Positions 10,449 to 20,994 of a DNA stretch of 64,000 bases are shown here, piece after piece. Both the position numbers and the translations under genes were made by a program. Source of the stretch: Trichosporon coremiiforme (Eukaryota > Basidiomycota > Tremellomycetes > Trichosporonales > Trichosporonaceae). The notes under the pieces are model-generated. The model did no database searches. It worked only from the letters and a program-made list of their open reading frames with translations, and was not told where the DNA came from. How positions within the stretch are numbered: the first letter of the stretch is position 1; the number at the start of each line of letters is the position of its first letter. The stretch is taken from contig BCJJ01000017.1 of NCBI GenBank assembly GCA_039545355.1, forward strand, positions 744,001 to 808,000, in the 5' to 3' direction.

Positions 10449-11943
10449 TCACTCACACCCGGCATTCGCAAGCCACTCCTTCGTCTTCGCGCACCTCGGG
10501 TTCGTGCACCCAGGACAGCGGAGGAGCAGCTGAGAGCTAGCCGGGGCGATCCGGCCACTGTCGTAATCCTTCAGGTGCTTTGAGACAATGTCGGCCAGCG
10601 CGCGGATGAAGATGGGCGACCCGTTGAGGGACTCGGCACGCTCGAGACGCACGCCGAGCTTGTCTGCATCCTCCTTCACCTCGATGTCGAGCTCGTAAAG
10701 CGTCTCGATGTGGTCGGAAGTGAAGGCGACGGGGACGAGGAGGATGTTCTTCTGTCCCTGCTTCGCCAGGCCCTCGATCGCCTTCGCGGTCTGAGGGCCC
10801 TGCCACGCCTTCGGGCCCACCTTTGACTGCCACGTCAGGCGGTAGCTGCTGTCAGCTAGATACGGGGCGGACATAGCTGGGACGCGAGAGACTTACGGAT
10901 TTGAGAAGCCGAGCTCCTCCATGATCGCGTACACCGTCGCAGCGACTTCGGGTGTGTACGGGTCTCCGCGGCTGGGGTTAGCTAGACGCACAAAGTAATA
11001 GCTCACTTGACAATCTCGATGGGGAGGGAGTGGGCCGAGAAGAGGATAACGACGTTGTTCCTCTCGTAGTCCGGGAACTTCTCGAGCGCGTGGCGGATGT
11101 TGTTCGCAAACGCCTTGACGAGGCCGTGGTCAGCAGGCCAGCGGTCGATGGTGCTCCACTCGACCTCGCCGTTGGCTCCCCACCCCTGCTTCTTCGCGAC
11201 GCGGTAAAGCTCGTTCAGAGAGCTTCCCGTGGTCGAGCACGAGTACTGCGGGTACTGGGTGAATGCGACTGCGCGGCGGACGCCGTCGGCCTGCATCTGC
11301 TGCAGCGCGGTCTCCGTCAGCGGCTCAGCGTACCGGAACGCAACGTAGGGCTTGTGAGGGGCGGATTCGGGGTTCAGCTCGTCGAGCAGTGCACACATGC
11401 CCTCGCCCTGCTTCTCGGTCCAGGCGCGGATGGGCGAGCCGCCGCCGATCTCCTTGTACTGCTCCTCGATCTTGGGCGTTCGCCGCTTCGCGATCACAGG
11501 AGCGAGCACCTTTTGCATCGGCAGCGGGATCAGGTCGCTGTCGTGGAACAGCCGGGAGAGGAAGGAGTGCACCTCGGGAAGCTGGGGTTAGCGTTAAGTT
11601 GCTGCCGCGCTGGAGCGGGAAGGAGATCGTCGTGTCCTGGCGATGCCAGCTGCCACACCGAGATACTCACAGTCGACGGTCCTCCCATGTTCATCATGAG
11701 CACACCTGCATGTCAGTTATCGCTCTTCTCGTTCAGTTGTCCTAACTGACCTGTCGGACTGGTCGTCAGCACTTGCATTCCAAGTGAACTTTTCAGGGCG
11801 TCATGATACAACGTCCGGAAAACCACTCACGGCTTGGTCTCATCTTTTGGCGGGGCGCTGCGGACGGTCGCGAGCCCTCGGGTGGCGAGGGGGGCAGCGA
11901 TGCGTGTCCTGGCAGCGCTCGTGGAGTGTCGGAGGACGAGCAT
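10449..11943 (-). CDS. HEM15: Ferrochelatase, [2Fe-2S] type, mitochondrial
   Basis: Six exons, complement(10449-10845, 10897-10971, 11007-11581, 11671-11705, 11751-11758, 11831-11943), giving 400 aa. The enzyme inserts ferrous iron into protoporphyrin IX, the last haem step, at the inner mitochondrial membrane. The first about 38 residues are Arg/Ala/Ser-rich without acidic residues until the end, a typical presequence. Conserved blocks include the [14 protein letters not shown] start of the mature enzyme, KxRTPKIEx[17 protein letters not shown] (catalytic His) and [11 protein letters not shown]. Cys167 (in a YSCSTTGSS block) and C379, C382 and C387 match the four ligands of the animal and fission-yeast cluster, which baker's yeast lacks. 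Exon 2 is only 8 nt (11751-11758), yet it is needed to keep frame and to code the conserved Pro-Pro-Thr-Gly. Confidence 0.95.
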
Positions 11944-12371
11944 TGTGTTGTGGAGAGAGAGAGGAAGGAAGGACAACACGTCAGATGTCGATCTGTCCCG
12001 GCGATGACCATGTAAGTCACCCAGTCACCCACTGTCCGGTCACCGACCCCGGCCTTTTCCAGGCCTGCGGTGCGGCATTCTCCTGAACCTTGGCCCGGCT
12101 CGCAGCGGCCAGTGTTTCAGCGACTGACGTCGCGCCCAGATGTCATAAGCCATGGCTGTCACGTGTCTCGCCCCCACCGACCCACCGATTGGATTAATTC
12201 GCAAAACACTCGAAAGAATATTATGCCACGAGGGATGATGCCCTCCGCCAGAGATTGAGCTCATCGATGTTTTGGAAGCCTGGGTGCGCACCACTACCTG
12301 ACCGGCACTGGTGGTTATTGACAACCTCCCCTACCAGCAACCAGAGCTCCGCAACTCACATCTCGGCAGCC
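11944..12371. promoter_or_regulatory. shared divergent promoter, HEM15 / NUP192
   Basis: 428 bp between the divergent start codons of the ferrochelatase and nucleoporin genes. No extra gene is seen. No classic TATA box is evident. One CACGTG-like core is present near 12160 (gtCACGTGtc). Confidence 0.45.
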
Positions 12372-15300
12372 ATGGTTGCCTCACAGGCCAAGGGAAACGG
12401 CCTAGAGCCAGAGGACTATCTCTTGTGAGCTTCCATTCCCCTGTAGCTAGCTGACCCCAGGCCATTGTCCACCGTCCGCGATACGCTCGTCCGCCCTGAT
12501 GGTGAGCGCCACCTGCCCAAGTCCAAGGTGTCCTCGCTCTTGAAGCACAACCTCGACCGCTTCGACAAGCCATGGGAGCCCTTCAAGGCGTCGTCTTCAT
12601 CCTCCAGCGTGCTCTCCAAGCCGACAGTCACCGTGTCGAACACAGAGCTCACGCTCGAGGTCGACCCGGCGTCCAAGACCTTCGCCGAGCGACTCGTGAA
12701 GGAGACGGGCATCGACGAGCTTACGGCGCTCATGTTTTGGAAGTCGTATGCCCTGCACTCGCTCGAGGACGTCGACCCGCAGCAGGGACAGAGCGAGGAG
12801 GACGCCGTGTTCGAGCGCCTCCTCCTCTGGTACGAGCAGCAGCTCCTCGCCGTGCCCCAGATCATTATGGCGCTGTATGCGCCCGCCGCCAACCCGAAGG
12901 GGTACGAGGAGGTCGCCGAGGAGCTTAGGAAGGATATCCTCGGAGACCAGTCGCAGTTCATCGAGAAGACGTTCCGCGCATTCTCGCAGTTGGCGCAGAA
13001 GCCGATAGACCCGAGGAGTACGCGGCCATTGTTCTGGTAAGTTGAGCGGCATCTGCACTCCAACTGACACCCCAGGGCCACCCTTCAACTACGACAACAG
13101 GAAGCGCTGCTCGACCTTCTTTTCCTGACGCTGTACCAGTTCACGACACGACCGGCCGCCGTCTCCGAGGCGCTGATCAAGGGTGCCGTTCTGTCCAACT
13201 TTGGCACGGTGCAGGCCAACGCCGAGATCTGGGACAACGACGCCGAGTGCCAGCGCCTGCTCTACCGCATCCGCGACCTCATGGTCATCATCGCTGTCGA
13301 GGCGATGTGTCTCGCGCAGATCGTCTCGCCCGAGAGCGACGAGGACGACAACCGTTTCGGCGCAACGCTGCTGCACTCCCGGGACCGGATCCATGCCGTG
13401 CACCAGTTCCTGATGGAGCAGTCGGAGGATCTGGAGGGAGAGCACGCCGACGACCTCGTCTTCCCCGCGTGGCCGATGCCGGTGCTCTGTCTCGCGTGGA
13501 GCATCGTCCTGCGCTCCCTCCCCGCCAACCTGCAGCCGCCGTCTGGTGACTATTTCCAGCTCGACACGGGAGAGATGGGAGACGATGGAGAGCCGGATGT
13601 CTACATCGCTGTCGCGAACCGGGCACTCCGCCTGTCGTCGGGACTCTTCCCGTGGCTCGAGGTTATCCTGCAGGGACCGTTGTTCGAGGGTGCGAAAGAC
13701 GCTTTCTCCGGAGATCTTGCTGTCGACATGGCTGCGCTCCGACGTAGTCCGCTGAAGGGTGAGCTTCATCGATTCCCGCCGTAGCTGACGTCAGACTTAC
13801 TTATTGGACTCGCCGAGATGGTCCACGTCGATGCGATTGTCGACCGAGGAGGGCTGTATCGCGCTTGGGAGCTGTTGTTTGGCGGCGGCTCGCCCGAGAC
13901 GTCAACATCACTGACAACGAACTACTGGAACGTCGATTTTGTCTACGACGACCGCCGTGCGATCCTCGACCAGTCCCGCTTCCCGCGTGATCCGATGCAC
14001 CTTCCCCAGCTGCTCGCCGCGCTGACCGGTGTCAGCTCGGACGAGGAGCTCGACCTCGCTGAGATCGCGACCGACACCGTCCCGGAGGTCTACGAGTACC
14101 TGAATAACCTCCCGACCATCACCATCATCGCCCCGGCAAAGACCTTTACGGGTGTCGCCGTCGAGGACGGCAAGCTGATCGTCGAAGCTGGTGTCGATTA
14201 CGAGCTCCCCGGAGGCGCCGTCATTCCGAGAAGAACACGAGGTGTCGTCATCTCGAATCAGAACGACGAGGACACTGTCGTCTCCTGGCGATTCCACCAG
14301 CCATGCCTGTCGCTGCTCGTTGAGGTTCTCCGTGTGGCTGCGGGTCTCCCGCCGCGGAAACACACCGTCGAGGGTGCTCGCAAGCTGTCGTTGGTCGCCC
14401 TCGGTGTCCAGGGCGAGCTCCCCAAGATCCTCGCCGTCGGACTCAAGCTCATCCGCTGCGTCCTCCGATCACCGCACGTCGCCCGCCGGGTCGTCGAAGA
14501 GTCTTCGACCTCCACTGATGAGTTCCGCGGGAAGCCGTTACTCGACCTCGCCCTCGCCGTCGTCAGCAGCCGCACCGACATTTCGGCGGCCAAGTACGCC
14601 ATCGACATTCTCGAGTCGCTGCTCCTCACCGGCGACGACAACATCTGGGCCGCGTTCCGTGCGTCTGGATTCTTTGACTCGCACACCCGCCGACAGGCCA
14701 GCGTCGCCACGCTGATCCAGTCCGACGCCAAGCGCGGACACCAGGGCCTGACGATTGCTGTCCTCCGCCTCGTCCGCAGCCTGGCTTCTGCCAACGCCGG
14801 CGACCCCCACGTCGTCCGCGCTGCGGTCAAGCTCGTCATGTCCGAGATCTGGTCCCAGTTCAGCGCGTGGCGGTACCGCGACGTGTCGAAGCGGTACGAG
14901 ATTGCTGCGATCCTGCTTGCCATCTTTGACGGTGTGCTCCGCCACCCTGTCGGCGCCAACGGCAAATCGCCCACTCCTGCTGCGGCGTACCTCATCGAGG
15001 CGTTCATTACGGGTGCTTCACCTCTGACGTACAAGCCCATGGTCGACATCTTCACCCAGTCTACCCAGCTCGGCACGAAGCTGATCCAGTCGCGCCGCTG
15101 GACCGAGGCCGCCGCCATCTTCGAGACTTACGACCACGCCGCCGCCCTGCTCGCGAACCTCGTCCGTATCGCCCCCTCGCTTAACATCTCGGGCAGCGCG
15201 CTGCCGTACTCCGTTTTCGCGTCGACTGTCGTTCTCAACGGCGGTGACAAGATCCAGCTCGTTGATCATCTCTTCGATCTCATCACCCAGCCGTTCCTCG

Positions 15301-17888
15301 GCAGCACCAGCGTCCGCCTCACCCTCCGCCTCCTGCGTGTTTACCTCGAGACCACCGCCCAGGACGCCCAGCGCCCGTCGCTCGCCGGTATGCTGCGCGA
15401 CACGAAGAAGACTTGCACTGGTCTCGCCGAGCTCGCGTTTAACTCAGCTGTTGGCGACGTCAAGCCCGAGGCGTGGTCGCTGCTCAGCGTCATCCTTGCG
15501 ACGCAGCCTGGATGTGCCAGCTTCTGTGTCGGCCAGCCAAAGGACGGCAACGTCGAGGGACCGCTGAAGATGGCCGTCGAGGAGGTGCTGAACTGGAAGC
15601 AGCTTTTGCGCGAGGGTCCGCGCGCTCTCGCCGCTGTGCTCGGCTACTGCCAGTCTGCGTCCCAGTCCCCCAGCGGTACTAAGGGCGTCGCCGCTCTTCG
15701 CAGCAACGGCGAGTTCTGGCAGGCTGTCCACGACGTTGCTATCAAGAACATTCCCCGCCCGTCAGGCCTCAACGACACCGTCGTTGACGATGTCGCCGAC
15801 TACTCGTACTCGGTGCAGGCGAAGGCGAACGCCACCGCACTCCTTGCGACCGAGCTCGCACTCAACATCGAGGAGGACGGCGTCGAGACCAAGGCGCAGT
15901 CGCTGACGCTGTCGCTGTTCCGCAACCCCGAGGCGCTGCAGGACGTTGCTGTCGCTGCCATCCGTACCTCGTGCGATCCCGCTCTCCACGCCGGAGAGTC
16001 TGAGGCTCTCGATTCGAACGGCATCGAGGTCATCTGCCTGCGTACGATCCAGCTGCCCAACGAGCGTATCTACGGCGGCAACTACCTGTACGACGGCATT
16101 CCGGAAATCTACGACGACCCGGAGCGTCACGCCGCCGTCGCGCGTAGCTTGACGTATCTGAATCTGAACTGGTCGCAGCTCGACGCCGACATTGGCCTGA
16201 CCAAGGCGTTCCGCCTCCTGACCGACGTCGCGCTGACGTGGACCGAGGGCGATAGCCTGGCCGCCAAGGCGACTCTGCGCGCCGCGATCGCCGTCGCGAA
16301 CGAGATCGCCAACGAGGACCAAGGCGGCGACGTCATGCTCGCGATCCAGACTGAACGGCTGAACGTCCTCGCCGCGCTTCTTGACACGGCCCTCGACCCC
16401 GAGATGGACGCACCGACGAATGCGGCGGCTAAGGACCTCGCTGAAGGCGTGCGCAAGATTGTCGAGAGTCAGCTGTTCCCGCCGCTCATCTCCCTGCGCC
16501 ACCCCGAGCTGCCCGCCATCCACCGCCCCGTGCTCCGCATTCTCTGCCTGCTGTGCCAGGCTAAGGTCGCCAACGCCGCCGACGAAGTGCGCGCCGTGCT
16601 CTTCGATTCCGGAGCCCGCGTCGCGCTCGACGCAGCCGACATTGTGCTCGACTACATCATGCGCGACGCGCAGCCAAGCGCAGGCGAGGACCTGGCGCTG
16701 ATCGTCAATTTCCTCTGCGAGCTGTCCCGGATCGAGGACAACGTGCATATCTGGATCGACTACCTGCAGTACGTGAACCTGATCCCGCGGAGCTTGCAGG
16801 TGCTCGTGGCCTCGACGAGCGTCAACGTCACGCTCCCGGCGCACTTCCACACGATTCTGCTCCTGCACCTCGCCATCGCCGCCAACCCGGCCACGGCCGA
16901 GAAGCTCGTCGTGAACGGCGTCATGCCGGCATACAGCGACAACATTGTCGCCGTCGCCGCCGAGCAGGGCAACATCCAGCCCGACGCGAGCGAGGGCTCG
17001 CTCCACCGCGCGTGGTGCGGCATGCTCCTCGTCGTGACTGCGCTCCTCACGAGTTTGTCAAAGGTCGCCTCCTTTGCGCGCGCAGACGTGCACCCGTGGG
17101 TACGCCTCGTGCTGCCCCAGCTCCTCAACGCTTTGGACTGGGACGGAGAGTCGATCCTCTCGACCCCTGCGCTCGAGGAGTTGGTCCTGGCCGCCGACAT
17201 CTTCTACGGCATGTCCTGTGCCGCGGCCGAAGTCACCGCAGCGCAAGGCAACCCCGGCGCCGAGCTGCTGCGCACCATCGCGCCCTCGGACATCGCGCTG
17301 ATCAAGGGCATAAACGAGGCGCTGTCGCATCCGCACCGCTTCGTCGCGCTCATCGTGCCCAGCGACGACGAAGAGCGGATCGCCCTCGAGCTCGAGGCGG
17401 GCAAACTCGAGAGTGTGGCCAACGTTGACTTGCTTTCCCCAACGACGCCCGTGATCGCCTCGAGGACGGAGGAACTCATCGCCGCCGCGCGTGCGACGTT
17501 GCTCACACTCGTGAACCTGACCCGCGCGTGGGAGTTGCTCGAGGGCGCGGATCCGCGCCCCGATCAACTGATCCCGTTCGACGACGAACACCTCCTCTCA
17601 GCGGCTGACGACCCCTTGGGCGCTATCACGACGCTCCTGGGCTATCTCCTGCAACTGAAGAGTCCGGCAGCCGAACAAGCAGCTGAGGCCGCGGCACTGT
17701 TGGCGCTGACGCAGCTCGCTGCCCGCGGCGTGCTCGCGCCCGTGGACGAGAATTCGGGCAGCAGGGCCGGCGCCGTCAGGGAGCAGCTTGCGGCGGACCT
17801 TGTCGCGAGCCTTAAGAGCCGGCCGGAGGGGACGTTTAGGGCCCTGGGGGGCATTGCGGAGAGGGAGTTTGAGAAGGCCGAGGAGTAG
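12372..17888 (+). CDS. NUP192: Nucleoporin Nup192/Nup205, inner-ring scaffold
   Basis: Four exons, 12372-12424, 12461-13036, 13076-13758 and 13795-17888, in phase and giving 1801 aa, within the family's usual 1650-2000 aa. Nup192 (Nup205 in animals) is a large alpha-solenoid of the inner ring of the nuclear pore complex, binding Nic96 and Nup53. Near the N-terminus a FWKSYALHSLEDVDP-like block and, further on, a YWNVDFVYDDRRAILDQ-like block with following Ser-Arg-Phe-Pro are conserved family landmarks. The rest is helical throughout, with no transmembrane or catalytic motif. The most 5' exon is only 53 nt. The ATG at 13818 is an internal methionine, not the start. It converges with the coiled-coil gene ending at 18068. 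Confidence 0.92.
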
Positions 17889-18067
17889 TCTGAGCGCAGC
17901 GTGGATACGTGAGGTCCAGAGATGGTGGAGACTGTGGAGAGGGGAAGAGGGGAGGGGGAGAAGACAAGGGAAGAGAGAACGCAGCCTTTAGACTTCTTGT
18001 TGTAATACTGCATGATATCCGTTCCACTCCGGACATCAGAACCAAATTCAATGCATTCGCGTAATCA

Positions 18068-19139
18068 TCAATCGTGTGTCTTGTCCTGGGGGACAGGTTC
18101 GGCGCCCTCCATGACCTCCTTGGTCTCTTCGGGATTCTCCATCCCCCTCTCGTGTGTCTGGAGTTTCTCAGTCTCTCGCGTAGACTGTTCACTGCCTTCA
18201 CCCCTCTGCAACCTCTGCAACCTCTGCAACCTCTCCAACCTCTCCAACCTCTCCAACCTCTCCAACCTCCCCAACCTCTCCAGCTTCCCCAACTTCTCCA
18301 GCCTCTCCAGCCGCTCGAGAATCCCCCGCTGAGCATCCTCAACAATCCCGAGCCGCTCCTCGAGTGCCTGTCTCTGCGCAATGATCCGATATCGATCCAT
18401 CTCTGTTCCGATTGACCCGGGAAGGTCATGCTCTGACTTGACGGGGAGACTACAGGTGGACCGGCCGTGAGCTCAACGAAAGGGATGGTCAGCTCAACCT
18501 CGATTGAGCTCGTTGATAGTACCAAATTTCCTGAGTCAGCTAAAACGGACGCCCGTTCAGCTCACTTGTAGGACTGGTCATCAGCTGAGCAAACTCTCCT
18601 GTGAGCTCACTCTCAACCAAGTGTTGAAGTGGGAAAAGGTGCCTGATGATAGCATCGGAGCAACGTTTCCGCTCACTTCATAGAGGAGTTTGCTGTCAGC
18701 TGGGATCGTCGGTCGTCAAGCTCGCCGGACCTGGTTTGTGGCGGTTGGGTGTTGGCTTGCGATTCAGCTGTATCCTGATCGGGGAAGGCCAGCTTACGGT
18801 GCAGCTCCACTTCGTTCCTCATCAGCAGAAGTGGTATGGGTTTTTTGCTGGATGGCAATACCAGCTGGAGGTTCGGCGGCCGTGAGCTTTGGACGCCGTA
18901 CTTGGGCAGTTTAACGTTGATAAGAAAGGCTGATATGCGCCCCCTTCTCGTTGGCAGCTCACCAGCGCACTGTAACTACAGACCAGCAACCCTGGTCGTC
19001 AGCTGATGCTAAGAAGTACAAAGCTCCTCTAGGACAGACTGTTGAAGCTACACACTCGGTCATACGTCACAAAGTACTTGCCGGGTAAAACTTCGCGCAG
19101 CTGTTGTTTGGTTTTATCATGCGGTTCCAATGCAAGCAT
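18068..19139 (-). CDS. proposed microexon-rich coiled-coil protein (hidden gene)
   Basis: No long ORF marks this gene except its last exon. I assembled eight exons on the minus strand: 19139-19040, 18991-18963, 18864-18798, 18755-18731, 18692-18677, 18573-18566, 18530-18499 and 18402-18068. They sum to 612 nt, keep phase throughout and give 203 aa. Exons 4 to 6 are 25, 16 and 8 nt. Introns are 35-103 nt; most show CTGA-type branch sites and GTGAGC/GTAAGC donors, but the first donor (GTCTGT) is weak. The N-terminal half has hydrophobic beta-like stretches. The second half is a charged coiled coil ending in a Leu-Glu-Arg tandem repeat coded by a 9-bp minisatellite, then an acidic tail. No family is recognised. 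The exact 5' end could lie further upstream. Confidence 0.5.
18190..18315 (-). repeat. 9-bp coding minisatellite (Leu-Glu/Gln-Arg repeat)
   Basis: Tandem near-perfect copies of a 9-bp unit, CTCTCCAAC or CTCTGCAAC on the + strand. Read on the minus strand they encode Leu-Glu-Arg and Leu-Gln-Arg triplets inside the coiled-coil tail of the proposed gene. Since the unit is a multiple of three, copy-number change would lengthen or shorten the coil without a frameshift. The other strand stays open too, but as an unlikely Leu-Ser-Asn or Leu-Gln-Pro repeat. Confidence 0.85.
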
Positions 19140-20994
19140 ACTGATGATGGGAAGCTATCCGTTCTGATGTCAGCTTTCGATTCATAGCCCACCAAGCAAG
19201 CAGCGCTCAGTGGTTTGGTCAGCTCAAGTACGCTGAGCTGCCCTGGTAGTCAGCTACACGTATTAATCCAAATAACCTACTCTCAGCACGCTTACAGCTG
19301 GCAAATGACTGTCCATGAGCTTCGATTCTCCCGGCAGCCAGCTAACCCCCGGTTGTAGAGCTTGTCCATCCGTCTGTTCTTCTGGGATGGAGGCACAATT
19401 GGTGGTCCTATGGACTTAGGTAACCACCTTGAGCGATCGACTCATCGGCAAGCTCACTCTTGAGTGGGGCCGATCGGTGGTGGCTCAGCTGAGGCGCGGT
19501 ACATGCCAGGCTCTAACCCAGTTCCTTGCGGATGTCCCCGTGGCGATGAGGAGCACTGGTGTTCAGCTGAGCCCCATTGGCAAGCCCACTATCGACTCGG
19601 TCTTGTTGTCTCGGCTGTAGGAGCTTTTAATCCCCAACGCGGCCGTCCAGCTCTCACCCGGTCTCAAGCACGCCGCGCACTGTGTGGCTACGTGCGGTCT
19701 GTGTACCAGGCAGATGCTGAGTGTGAGCTTATAACGTGGCATCACTTCAACTCACCGCGACAGTGGCGCGAAGTGCCACTAGCCACTTTTCGTCAGCTAA
19801 TCAAGAGCCAGACATAGCTTACTTTCGGCCGCGCCATCACGGGCAGCACGACGCTGGCCGTCAGCTGAGGACGGTGCCCGTGGCTCAGCTTACTCGCTTT
19901 GCTCTCTCGAATCTGGAGCCGATCAGCTTGTCTCGGTGGTAGAATAGCTCACCTCCTCAATGGAGATGAAGGAGCACCGGTGTGGATATCAGCTTCGATA
20001 CGAGGAGCATAGCTCACCCTTGACCGTAGATGAGAGTGGCCAGCGCATGCAGTACCTGCGAGTCAGTTAGGCATATTGAAGGAGCAAGCTCGCCATGTGT
20101 ACTCAACAGTCTGAACTGGTAACTGTTAGCTGGTTTACTAGTGGCGCCGCAGCTAACGCGTTGGGCCGTGAGAAGAAGCGTGAGTGACTGCCTGTGCCCT
20201 GGGATGGCGGCCATCAGCTCACCTGAATATGATCCAAACCACACTAACAGTCTGCGATCAGCTGCAATGTACAGTACGGCCCACAAGCCGACCTTGCTAT
20301 TGCCTGGCATCCGTCAGCAGAAACTTCACACCGAGGCAGTTGCAGAAGGGGATGATGGCCGCCAGCTTGGCCCGTATGACTGCAGCCTACCTGACTTGGG
20401 CGGTGGAGTGTGTGAGTCACTTACACCTGACATACAGTTGAGAACTCCGATGCTTGGGCAGCTTACCAGACCAGACTCGTTCCCTGCCTTTGAGCTGGAC
20501 ATGATTATCTTTCCTAGAGGGGGCCATCCAATTGCGCTTTGATGGGACAGAGAGGTGCAGCAGACTGGGCATCAGCTTCGATGGGGTTGCGTTAGCTTAC
20601 ACGGAGGGTAGCTGGTGAGCCGGTGAGGCCGAGCGGCCAGGGGCCAGCAGCAGGGCAAGGCTGAGTGTCAGCTCGACAGTTCCGTGTACACAGCTCGCTT
20701 CTGTGCTAGGATACAGGAGGAATAACGCGGTTGGTGCGACAATGCAGTACCTTGCTTTTTTCCCGAAGGACTTCGGTGGATGTACGATGTACGGGTCGAC
20801 TGATGACTGGAGTCGAGTAGACAAGCCATCTCCAGCAAGGCAGTGCGCTGTCGTTGTCGATCAATATATGGAAGGAAATGCTCTGCAAGGGCGCAGATCG
20901 CGCAGATCGAGAAAGACCCAAGGGCCTCACCCTCGCTCGTGGCACATGAAGCGAAGCGAATATCCCATATGCCATAAGTCTACAAAGTCTATGA
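19140..20994 (-). other. intron-signal-rich stretch, gene structure unresolved
   Basis: No ORF above about 100 aa is convincing. Yet the minus strand is packed with paired intron-like words, GTGAGCT/GTAAGCT donors followed by AGCTGAC/AGCTGA branch sites, at 60-120 bp spacing, as in the proven genes here. Short open blocks between them look protein-like: 20379-20332 and 20303-20223 (rich in Leu, Ala and Ile), 20055-20018, 19851-19823 and 19784-19755. Some of the implied introns would be only 24-28 nt, shorter than any confirmed here, so I could not build a trusted model. It may be a second intron-dense gene, a 5' extension of the gene ending at 18068, or a decaying copy. Confidence 0.4.

Noticed and set aside
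15762..17006. 414-codon open frame on the minus strand
   Set aside because: Antisense inside the Nup192 exon, no motif.
18525..18836. Trp-Gly-Arg repeat reading frame over the minisatellite (18525-17836, minus)
   Set aside because: An alternative frame of the same repeat giving an implausible Gly-Trp-Arg polymer; the Leu-Glu-Arg frame fits the spliced gene.
20199..20331. 24-nt and 28-nt intron candidates in the unresolved stretch
   Set aside because: Shorter than any confirmed intron in the window (minimum 33 nt), so I did not build a model on them.
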